NCBI GenBank assembly: GCA_949126835.1
Contig: OX421496.1
Span: 18,047,844 to 18,111,843 of the forward strand
From: Anisus vortex
Lineage: Eukaryota > Mollusca > Gastropoda > Planorbidae
Direction: 5' to 3'
Length of the DNA: 64,000 bases
Below, piece after piece: positions 12,501 to 24,500 of this stretch. Position 1 is the stretch's first letter. The number at the start of each line of letters is the position of its first letter. The notes beneath the pieces are model-generated. The model ran no database searches. It saw only the letters and a program-made list of their open reading frames with translations, and was not told the DNA's origin. The translations under genes were made by a program, and so were the position numbers.

Positions 12501-15500
12501 ATCACCTTCCAACAATGCCAGAACTTGTTGAATATCAAATATTCGAGTTTGTTTACGTTTGCCAGTGGAAGTACTGGGCTCGCATGCGTCCATTGTTTAC
12601 AAAAAAAGTAGCAACGGTCATTCGTGAAATTGTTGTAATTTAATGCGTTGCGAGCGCTTGCAGTTAAAAATTCAAAGAAGAAACAGCTAGTATTTTTTCA
12701 TTCTCTATTTGATTCGCCTTTTAACTTTCACATAACGTTAATAACAAAGGAAATATAGAGCTTTGAAACCATGACGTGAACGTGACGTCCTCGGTATTAC
12801 AGATTAGCCATTTTTTTGTTTTGTTATGACGTGAACGTGACGTCCTCGGTACTTAACTATACAAAAGTGATGACGTTAACGTGACGTCACCCGTAATTAA
12901 GGGGTTAAGATAGATGGTTGTCTTTTTCAGAAGTATATCGAAGAACTCAAATTGGAGTTTTCTAATCAAAGGCAAGTCTTTCAAATTGATGGACACATTT
13001 TTTTATACCACATCAAACCTAACTGGTATGATCTTACTATAACCTTCTTAGATGTAGATATCTGTTTAAGTGGAGGAATAATGGCGATTTTAAAATGGAG
13101 GAAGTTGAATTTTAAACATTAAAGAAATGGGCATCCAAATGTGCCCATTTGCGGAAAAAAACTGTAAATATGCTGCTTAGGAAAGTTAACTGCTATTCTC
13201 AACTGATTGACATTCGTTCCTTTACTTTCAGCTTTTGATTCAGCTTACAACTGTGAACATATTTTATCGAACATCAAAGCTGTTTTAAGCATACAAAGAG
13301 GTCACCTACACTTGACCGCTCAATAATTGATACAGACTAATTACATTTAAACGAGTTTTTATGTTCATCTTCTTTAATTAAACATAAAATAATTAATTCT
13401 AAAACAAATTTACTAGTATAATTAATTTAGAAATATAAGAGACTTATTTAATAGCCCTATATTAAGTAGTTTCTGTAATTATTAATGTTTAATATATAAA
13501 CCCCTTCAATGGACAAACAATTAAAGCAGTTAAAGTTTATCTACAGCTGTAAATTATTTTAATCCGCTAATAATTAAATCTTGTTATGAATACCATAATG
13601 TTGAATGTATGTAAAGAAATAATAATAATAAGTAATATTTGTTATATTACAAAACAGAACTTGTTCGGCATCACTATTGAATCAAATGTTGAAACATTTT
13701 TAAATTGAAGGGAGATAATTAGCCCGTTTCATTTGAGCAAAAATTTCTTTTTTTTTTTTCTTTTATAAGAAAATAAATGGTTTACAATTTATAACTTTGA
13801 AATGATCAAACTGTAAAAGTATTTGAAAATTATATAAATATTATATGGCTAAAGAATTTATATGTATAATTTCAAGCACTACAATAAATACCCAGTTTGT
13901 ATGATTACTACTTATCTATACCGCTTTAAGATAATACTTCCATAACCAAAATAATTTGAAACACATTAAGGAAATCTCGGTAAAACTGAGATCAAAATAT
14001 CATTAACATTAGCAAATGTCAGGGCGACAGTGATCGGTCAGCATGGTTGACAGTCCGGTGAACCAACAATAGGATCAGCCGGCCGCACTCCATATTTGCA
14101 AAATACAGACCCCTATTTCATCGAAAAGTCATCGCGATTACCATTCCTTATTAGCATAATAATATGTAGGCATATTTAGCAGCACTTGCGTTTACATCAC
14201 ATTTCATCCATAAACGAATCGATTCAAATAGCTGAGGTGTCCAAACTATTTCAGTTACGTTTGTACCGCCCACTTGCCCTTCACCGCCCCCAATCGCCCC
14301 CGGGAATGTCAGCGCCCCCCTAAAGCTTCTCACCGCCCCCCGGGTGGCGATATCGCCCCCGTTGAGAACCTATGCTTTAACTGAACGTTTAAACTATCAA
14401 GGTAAATTGTGTTTTAGTTCCACAATTAAACAAAAGAGAATTATTGTGTTTCTCTGCCTGAAGAAAACAAAGACAATAAACATTTCATAAAACTATCTTC
14501 ATAGTAATGTGGGTTAAAATAAAAAGAAAGAGGGGACGGGTAGGAAAGGGGGGGGGGGGGATTAGACATCACAAAACAATATGCTTATGTTTAATTTTGT
14601 CACGAAATGGGCAAAGTAGAGTGTAGAGGTTAATGGACATAAAATAATAGCGAGACACCGTATGTGGATAGCCCATCTTTCTTCCCGAGTGGGATTCGGG
14701 GCTTGGAATGGGTTGCCTGAACAAACAAGGAAAACCATTAACTCAACATCATTTAGAACATTATTAAGAATGCAAGACTAGACTCGGGCCACGGATGAGC
14801 CTAGGACGCAATAATCTTCTTTATAGAAGGAGCGTCTGTAATATATAAGATACGATACTCTATAGCTGGAAAGAAAAGTGTGCGGAATGAAGGTTTGGAG
14901 GGGGGGGGGAATGATTATCCGAGCTGGCAAGGCTTGCCAGGTCCAGGTGTTAAGACTATGAATTCAAGCAGCAAAAAAAAAAAAGTTAAAGGGAGAAATG
15001 AAAGACATTGAACAAAATGTTATTACTTGTTTTACTGTACGTCTGTAACCAGTTCAAGTCATTGTATAGGTGGATCATGTTTTATGATATCCGCAATGTC
15101 AGGCCAAAACACGTTCATACCAAACATTCCCTGTCGTTTTTCGCTTCCGAGAAAAAGATCCTGTTATCAAGACTGGGCAGGTTCAAGGCGAACTCATTCA
15201 TAATTTAAAGAATAAGAAAAACAAGAACGCTAAAAGGGTTTGGCAGGGAGGGGGGGGGGGGGGATTCGATTTACTGTCTCAACAATGTCAACAATGCGCA
15301 TCGATCCCACTTTCAATTATCACGAAGAATCGATTATTTATCAGCGCAGTGTTCATGGGAATAGGAATATAGCAATACCGTCAAAACATTCGTCAAAAAA
15401 ACAAAAAAAAAGAAAAAGAAATCGTGCAATGTTTACTGGTCTTCTTTTGGCCCTATCATACAATGAAGATTGTGTAGCCAACACAATATCCTGTCGACTT

Positions 15501-18500
15501 ACATTTCACACAACTGGTAGCAGATGGCCAACTGAGCTGACGACACAAGAAGGATGCACACTTACACACCCCTCCCCAAAATAACGAACAACAACAAACA
15601 AGTATTTTTCTTAGATAATTAAACTCATGGGATGTCTACAGCGTCGCCATTACGTTATATCTCAGCGCGTCATATGTAATTTGTTTAATCTTGCGGAACC
15701 ACGCCCTACCCCCCAGACCAGGGAATAAATCCTAGCCTTCATCATGTTTTGAACCCGGAACCCTTGGTACGCTAGCCGAGCCACAGGGTCCAAGCTATAA
15801 TGGGCACCTGACATTAGATGGGGCAGAGTAAAGGTGGCCGGGCATTGACCACACAATCCCATAGTATGTCGAAACTTGTGAGCGCTTCAGATATCCAGTT
15901 GGTCTGACGTCAATATGCTACTATTTAATCTCTCTCTCTCTCTCTGTCTCTCTCTTTCTCTCACTTAGTAATGGATAATATAAATATTTCATACCTTCGA
16001 TTCGATATCTCTCCTGGTGTATATTTTTGTTCATTTATCTATTTTATTTAACTTTATTCTTTCTTTCTCTCTCTCTTTCTCTCTCTTTATGTCTGTTTCA
16101 TAACCACAACGTTTGGCCAGAACGCAAAGCTTATATTCATTTGTTTGTTATTTTTGCAGTTGTTTTGTTTTTTCTTTATAGACCTCCAAGAATGATCAAT
16201 CACCACATTTTGCCATAACAAACGAGCAACACAATACACATATCCTGTTACTATATTATACACCAACCAAAATTTCATGATATCGGCAATAACCCCAGCG
16301 GGTGGGTGTGAGAGGGCAGGGATTGTTGCATTTGACATGCATTAAAATTGTATGAGTCTTTAACAGCCTCGGTGTCAACTATGGACTATATCTACATACA
16401 ACACATTTGTAGGGGATTGGAGGGGGAGTGGCACAATAAAGGTTTTTAATATCACAAAAATAACAAGTTATAAAATAATGCCAAGAAACGATAAAAGACA
16501 TGTTAATGGTTCTAACAGCGACTTTTCAAGGATCGTAGTATTGAGACGCTATGGTTTTCGTTTACAAATATAAAATCTGATAAACGTCTTTTGTAGGCTA
16601 TGGGGGGGGGGGGGGAACATGGTGGCCGAGCGGCAGCGCGTTCGACTGGCGACCCAAAGGTTCTGGGTTCGAATCCTGGTGAAGGCTATGGAATTGAGCG
16701 GGACCTCCTAGTCTACGAAGCTCTAACTTTAGTTGGGGTAAAGTAAAGGCGGCAGCATTATGCTGGTCACACACCCCCTAGTATGTCGTGGCCACAGAAA
16801 CTGGTGAACGCTGCTTCACCAGCCCTATGATGTCCGTAGGGTACTTTACTTACTTACTAGCACCCACACAGGTATAAAATTAATAAGAATAGAAAAAAAA
16901 AATATAGTGAGGTGCATCAAAGTGGGGATGTGTTGTGTCCACAGATCTAATCGAGTAGACGGGTGGTGGAAACTCCGCAGGAAGGATCAGGCAAAAGTTG
17001 TTTAGTTTCGTACAGGTCACTGCCCTATGTAGGTGCCTATTGCGAAGATTTAGTTCCAACCATGACTCGAGGTGTCAAAATTGCAGGGCAGCAGACGAGA
17101 CGGTCGAGCATGTGCTTTTAGGATGCCCTGACTTGCAGGAGCATAGAGTGGATGGGAATGGTCAACTGTTTGCACCGAACCTATAATAAAGTGACTTGGC
17201 TACACTGCGTAGCACAAGTGTGTTTATCCCCCGAGCCCTATTAGTGGTAATCTCGGTTCGTATACTCAATCCGGTGAAGTGAAGTTCACGTCTGGTCCAC
17301 AGATTGGGATAACTCAACTGTCAGATGGGGAAAGCTGGATTATAAAAGTAAATTTTACAAAACGGTCAATTTTGCATTCTAATTTTGAAAAAACAACAAC
17401 AATGCCTTAAACAACTTTAGTTTAATTCAAAGGACGGGCTAAGAATTTTAGTAATTATAAAACAACCTTAGTGTTTTCCATTGTGTGCCAGACTGCAATG
17501 GACGTCTCATTTTGGCATATTATCATCCATTGAACCAGTTATCCCCCCCACATGACAAATTATCTCCGCTGTCCCCAATAAATGTAATTTGCTTAAGACC
17601 ATAATTATAACTCTAACCCCCCCTCCCCCAAACAAAAACAAACGTACAAGTTTTAAGCGTAGGCTATCCGTATTTGTTAGTGTTCTTAAGTAAGACGTAT
17701 TGTTTGGTGCTGACCAAACTGTACTTAAAAAGAGAGTTTGCACTTTCCAATAGAGCCTTTAAGTAGACTCTATATAAACCAAGTAAAGAAATCGATTCAG
17801 ATAAGACCGGTTAATACCAAACTAAAGAAGATTTCTATAGGAGCTGTAAGCAACTTGACGCTTTGAACTGTAACGTTGACACATTCCAAGAGTTAAATGG
17901 GTTGATTCACCAGAACACAGATCAATAACACATTTAACGCCATGTTTTAACACACAGTCATCATAGGTAGGCTCTATTGATAGGGAATGTCAGACAGTCA
18001 ACCAAACTACCATTCAAAAAACAGTGGCGTCTACTACTTAATGTTAAAAGGGTTCGAGTATATGCAGCCCCTCCTAACCCGAATAGAGTGACCGGGGGGG
18101 GGGGGGGGGGGGGTGAGCGTAACATACAGAAAATTCACCAAACTCCATGAAACAATAATAATACTAGGCAGTGGCGTAGCCAGGGTTTGACGCTAGGGGG
18201 AGCGAACTTTTAGGAAAAAGTCCCCACTTTTATAATTTTTTTCCAGATTATTAGAAGAACTAAGAATTCGTACGTATCAAGTGTTGTGAGAAAATCCTGT
18301 GCCTCAGGAAACACACACTGTATAATAGCGCAGTATTGTTTTTAACCATTCACGATTTTTACTAGCAACTTTTAGTGATGGGAATTTCTGCAAAATTGAT
18401 TGCATTTACTGCTCATTTTCGGGATGAGTATCTAGTGCCGAAAAAAAAATATTTATAGAATAATTGTGAATGCTTCTAAAGGACTGAATTCTTGTTCGTT

Positions 18501-21500
18501 TTAATTTTGAAAGACGAGATAAATCGCCAATATAGACATTTTTAAAGAGATTTAAAAAAAAAAAAGAATTTCAACATTTTTTTTTTACTGTATCTATGTG
18601 TCAATTAAAAAATATGATACGTTATAGGAACGCTCTATTCTTTTCTATTTTTTTCCTCTCGGCTAATAAAACACCACGCCCGACGGTTATATCCTTAGCA
18701 AACGGAATTTCTTTAAAACAAGTTATTTCTCTCCTTTTCTTCTTTCTTTTAAATTCTGTGGGTATCTTTTTTTTTTTTTTGCGAAGTTCATGTAACCATA
18801 TTTTCGATCTGTACACGTATACAGCTGAGAAGGAGAAAGCCAGCGCGATTTAAGTCACATTATTACTTTTCGGTGAGTACACCAGACTTGAACCCTACTT
18901 TTTTTTTAGAATGCGAGTGAGCGTACTCTTTTGGGGCTCGGAGAACTAACTCTGCTGCACCACTGATACATCGCCTTAAAAGTTAGGCACAGACCGTTGG
19001 CCGTTCCTGTCCAGTCTAAGTTCCTGCTTATGACCTGGTATCCACTAGAAAAGGGGTCGGCAACCTATGGCACGCGTGCCAAACTTGTCACGCAGAGCAA
19101 TTTTCAATGGCACGCAAGAGAACTCCAAGAGGTGTTTTATTATTGATGAAAACAAAAACAACTATATTTTTCAGTAATATTTATATTGAGTGAAACCAAT
19201 TTCACAACATTTAACTATATTATTATGTACTTCCCTTTACAAGGGCATATAATATTAAGATAGATAGTTGGGCTTTTCCAGAAGTACATCGAAGCACTCA
19301 AAGCGGTGTTTCAAGACTTTCAAATTGATTTTTTTCATACCCAATCAAGCATAATTGGCTTAATCTTACTACGACCTTCTTAGATGTAATCATGAAGATA
19401 CTTTTTTTTTTATTAAGTATAGGGATATTGGCAATCTTAAAACATAGCCAGTTGAATTTTAAACCGTTAATGAAATGGGCATCGAAATGTGCCCAATTGT
19501 TTAAGAGATAAACTCATCAAGGTTGAATGGACAAATAATTATTGCAGGAAATGTTTACTCACAACTATTTAAGGTAAATTAATTTTATACCTCTAGTATT
19601 TAAATCTTGTAATGAATACCACAACGCTAGTTTATGTAAAGAAATATTAATTAGTCAGAAATATTTGTTATATTACTAAACATTACTTGTTTTCATCACT
19701 ATTGAATCAAATTTATATTATTTTAATTAAAGGGAGATAATTAGCTACTTTTATTTACGCTAATATTTCTAATATTATGTTTTTTAATTTTTATTTTATA
19801 TAAGACTAAATGGTCTACAAATTATAACGTTATAAAGACCAAACTGTCAAAAAGTAGTTGAACATTTTATAAATATAATATGACTAATATAGGCCTAATA
19901 TATGCACATTTTCGGACCATTACATTAACTACCCAGTTTGTATGATTACTTTGTATCAATTCCGCTAATTTCAATATGGAAAAAACTACTGTAGCAATTA
20001 ATGAAAGAACATTTCAATTACACTGAGATCAAAATTTTACAGATAATATTATCAGTTGATAGATATGTATCTTGATAACTAAATGATAACCATTACAAAA
20101 ATAGTTACCATAAATGTGAAAGTTTGGTAATATGATTCTGTATTGGTATAAATGCTAATATAAAGGATAATAATCACATACACATTATTTTTTTTAAATT
20201 AAATATAAAACGCTTTAAGTTACTTTAACGATTTTCTCTATAGAGTTCCTTTGCTTTTGGCCTTTGTCTAGCTACGGATTTAAATTACTTACTTGTCTTA
20301 TAAGAAAATAGATAGGCTATAATAGAGCAGGTTGACTTTTAGGCTGTTGGCACGCTGAATGATTTAGAAATCCTAGCTTGGCACACCATTAGCAAAAGGT
20401 TGCCGACCCATGCTAGAGCCTTCACTTCAAATTAAATTAAACTAAAATTAACGAGATCTAACAAGGTTCATTAATCATATTGTCAAAAATTAATTTGTTG
20501 AAATGCAATTTAAAAATAAATAAATATTAGAAACAGAAGGCCTATAAATTGTGCTACATGGCTTGTTAAGATTATTAAATTATTTTTTCCCGAAAAGGCC
20601 CTTTTTTTTCGAACATGGTCCCTGGCTACGCCACTGATACTAGGCTATCCAATGGGAATATTGATGTCTACGCTACGATTATATATTAGTCTTTATAACC
20701 CTGGTGACCCTAACCAAAATGCAAGACTCAAACAATACGCATAGGACGCAATAATCTTCTGCATAGACGGAGCCTGGAACTGTATAAAAGCCTGGAACTG
20801 TATAAAAGCTAGGAACTGTATAAAAGCCTGGAACTGTATAAAAGCCTGGAACTGTATAAAAGCCTGGAACTGTATAAAAGCCTGGAACTGTATAAAAGCC
20901 TGGAACTGTATAAAAGCCTGGAACTGTATAAAAGCCTGGAACTGTATAAAAGCCTGGAACTGTATAAAAGCCTGGAACTGTATAAAAGCTAGGAACTGTA
21001 TAAAAGCCTGGAACTGTATAAAAGCTAGGAACTGTATAAAAGCCTGGAACTGTATAAAAGCCTGGAACTGTATAAAAGCCTGGAACTGTATAAAAGCTAG
21101 GAACTGTATAAAAGCCTGGAACTGTATAAAAGCCTGGAACTGTATAAAAGCCTGGAACTGTATAAAAGCTAGGAACTGTATAAAAGCCTGGAACTGTATA
21201 AAAGCCTGGAATTGTATAAAAGCCTGGAACTGTATAAAAGCCTGGAACTGTATAAAAGCTAGGAACTGTATAAAAGCCTGGAACTGTATAAAAGACTGGA
21301 ACTGTATAAAAGCCTGGAACTGTATAAAAGCCTGGAACTGTATAAAAGCCTGGAACTGTATAAAAGCTAGGAACTGTATAAAAGCCTGGAACTGTATAAA
21401 AGACTGGAACTGTATAAAAGCCTGGAACTGTATAAAAGCCTGGAACTGTATAAAAGCCTGGAACTGTATAAAAGCCTGGAACTGTATAAAAGCCTGGAAC

Positions 21501-24500
21501 TGTATAAAAGCTAGGAACTGTATAAAAGCCTGGAACTGTATAAAAGCTAGGAACTGTATAAAAGCCTGGAACTGTATAAAAGCCTGGAACTGTATAAAAG
21601 CCTGGAACTGTATAAAAGCTAGGAACTGTATAAAAGTCTGGAACTGTATAAAAGACTGGAACTGTATAAAAGCCTGGAACTGTATAAAAGCCTGGAACTG
21701 TATAAAAGCCTGGAACTGTATAAAAGCCTGGAACTGTATAAAAGCTAGGAACTGTATAAAAGTCTGGAACTGTATAAAAGACTGGAACTGTATAAAAGCC
21801 TGGAACTGTATAAAAGCCTGGAACTGTATAAAAGCCTGGAACTGTATAAAAACATTTAAGATAAGAAAATAAGATAAGCTTTTTATTTAATCCGTCACCC
21901 CCCCCCCCCTCGCCCACAACCCATATCTACAGCACGATCTCTCAAAGGAAAAATAAGTAGGCTATAAGCTTTGTGCATTTATTCATATGTTACTTTTCCG
22001 CTGCATTTATTATTATAGGCCTATAGTCAGGCATAATTATAAAACAATATACCGTATATACTCGCGCATAAGTCGCACCGGTGTATAAGTCGCACCCCTA
22101 GTTTAAGATTTTTTTTCTTATATGTTGTCATTGACCCGCGCATAAGTCGCACCCCGACTAATCGGGTTACACTGTCTTTTAATATCTCAAAAATGCATAT
22201 CTTTTAAACATAAAAGTTACTAAATATTCACCCTAATTTGGAAATTTTCCTTAAAAAATTGTTTTAATCGTGCATAAGCCAAACATAAGCAAATAAAGGC
22301 AGGGCTTCATTTATTTTAAACAACCGATCAATAGGCCTACAGACATTAGTGAGATGGGAAAGTAAGGTATCTGTTTCTTTCTCTATCAAGTCCCTTTCCC
22401 TACTGAAGTTCATATTCTTATAGTAACACTACACACAAAAAAGTCTTTGAAGTACGTCATTAGACTCAATGTCGCCTAGACTGGAGACTGGGAGGCGCCG
22501 GCATTTATGACGCGCTATACAAGTGTCCTAATCACCATTAACATTGTTTGTAATGATTTCAAGTGCGTCTGCGAGACCGAAAAATAATAAGATGTGTTTT
22601 TTTTCCAACTCTTACATGCAACTAATGAAAAATAAAGCACACTATTGACATTTCACGCGTCCATCTGACGATCGTAGTTTTGGAAACATTGCATAGACAT
22701 AGCGCAGTTTTATCGGAATTCTCGACACTGCCTTATTATAGCATGATATAAGCCTAGACCTTAAGAAATAAATAAAATGCATCTTAAGCTTATAGGCCTA
22801 CCTACATTATAGACCTAGACAGGCTTTCACACATTTACGTTTCTTACCATACTGTAATTTGCGTTTAATAAGCCTACCAAAAATTGCCGCCTTTAAACTT
22901 ACGCTACGTGTCGGCAATACAAAATCGGTCCAAAAGTTTTTCAAAAAAGCGGGGGGGGGGGGGGGGGGGGGATCTGAAAAACCTAGAATATTTGTCGATT
23001 TCAATTTCAGTTACATAAAGATAGTAATATTTACACCTACGAAAGTTTTCTAAATGTAAAATGTATGCCTACGCATATCATAAAAATTCTACATAACTCC
23101 AATAAACTATACGGGTTATGTAGGAAACTTTATGCCAAAGTAGTCCTAGTGATGTTTTTCGAACTTTTCAAAAACTGTGTTGGGTGTATAAGTCGCACCC
23201 CTACTTTTTGTCAAAATTTTCGGTGAAAAAAGTGCGACTTATACGCGAGTATATACGGTAGCTACTAACTCCCTGTATAGCCATTGATTCCATGATAAGA
23301 GGTGTCTAAAATATTTATATCAAATTCCCATTACTTGCGAATTATATATAGACATTGTAATAAAAGTCAGTAGTATAGGATATATATATTTACATAAAAA
23401 AAAAATTTCTTGTTGTTAGACTCTTTCAACAAATTATAATCTGTAAACCTTTCTTCATATACTGTAGTTTAAGAGGATATTAATGAACTTCTCACTACAT
23501 TTAAAATAAACCTTTGAAAAAAAAAAAGTATAAAATTCAAAAAACAATTTTAAGATACTTAAGAGTTAGGCTCTCGAACAATTATTACACTATTATGTTG
23601 CTATATTTGCTATTGTCACAGGGTGAAAATAGCAATTAAAGGTAGGCTACTCCTCTATGTACACACATACACAATTTGGAGAGATCTTCAATGCCAGATA
23701 TGTAACACTTTTATATATCCAATGGATCAAAAAGAAATATACTTGAATACATTTATGGTATAAATCTTCTGTTAATTTGTTCTCTTAATCATGTTGACTG
23801 CACAGTGCTCTAGCAGCAAGGCATTATAGGATTTTTCTTGAAAAAGACTCGGGTTAGAATCAAGGCTAATACGTCCACTATTGTCTAAAGTCTAAAGGGA
23901 TTTTTTTTACTTGTTTTCTTTATCTTCTCTACAAGGACTAATTAAATGATATACAGTGAAAAAAACTACACAACATTTGCTTGGAAATATTTTTTAAAAA
24001 AAGTTAGTCACTTATTTTCAAAATATTAAACATGACCAGTAATTCATTATAAATTTTCATGTTGAAAAAAAAAAGAATAATTAGAAGTCAATATTTTTTA
24101 AGAACCTTATCATATTTAATGAGAAGATATGTTCTTCAACCAATTAAATGAGCTTTTTATTAACAACCAAAGTTTATATCATTTTATACGAAGAAAATTA
24201 CTTTTAAAATTACCACTGACTATCTCTTATCAGTTTTAATGTTTGGCAAACATGAATGTCTATTGCTTGATATATGCAATCAGCTTTAGAAAATCAATAC
24301 TTTGCAAAGTTATCGATTCAATCTCTATAAGCCATTTATCATGATTTTTATCATGAGCCTGCTGGACACCTGGTATTAGTGTCAGGCTAATTGAAATCCA
24401 TGCATCTAAGCAGCAGCTATATTACATTGGGGCACTTCTTTTAAATCCAGAAATAGGTCAAAACAAACAGAAAAATACAATTCTAAAGGTTGTTGATGTT

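Larger units (their letters stand above)
10597..12904 (-). mobile_element. piggyBac-family transposon, decayed (2308 bp)
   Basis: Flanked by TTAA at 10593-10596 and 12905-12908. Terminal inverted repeats are CCCCTTAACTACGGG on the left and CCCGTAATTAAGGGG on the right, 15 bp with one mismatch. Both features are diagnostic of piggyBac. A related hAT copy near 19250 has the target as a single ttaa joined to gatagat, which is the pre-insertion state. The transposase gene inside is broken, so the copy should not move on its own. Confidence 0.93.
10303..14374. mobile_element. Composite hAT element with unlike ends, split by a piggyBac
   Basis: The left end is CAGGGGTCGGCAACC at 10303. The right end is GTTGAGAACCTATG, ending at 14374. 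The flanks ctctaaat (10295-10302) and ctttaact (14375-14382) match at 6 of 8, as for an old hAT target duplication. Removing the 2.3-kb piggyBac (10597-12904) leaves about 1.76 kb. Its interior near 13640-13900 is shared both with the 19051 element, which has the first type of end, and with the 28880 and 40138 elements, which have the second type. No hAT transposase frame was seen. Confidence 0.6.

Noticed and set aside
15240..15584. 114-aa plus-strand frame as a gene
   Set aside because: It begins in a poly-G tract (MAGRGGGG), contains a Lys-rich run from A-tracts, and has no recognisable domain or splice context.
20773..21850. CRISPR array
   Set aside because: Units are contiguous 18-mers with no unique spacers, in animal DNA. 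It is a minisatellite.
20679..21917. 412-aa open frame of FYTVPG repeats as a real gene
   Set aside because: It is the translation of an 18-bp minisatellite whose period keeps the frame open. The flanks are LINE 3' UTR and a C-run, not coding sequence.
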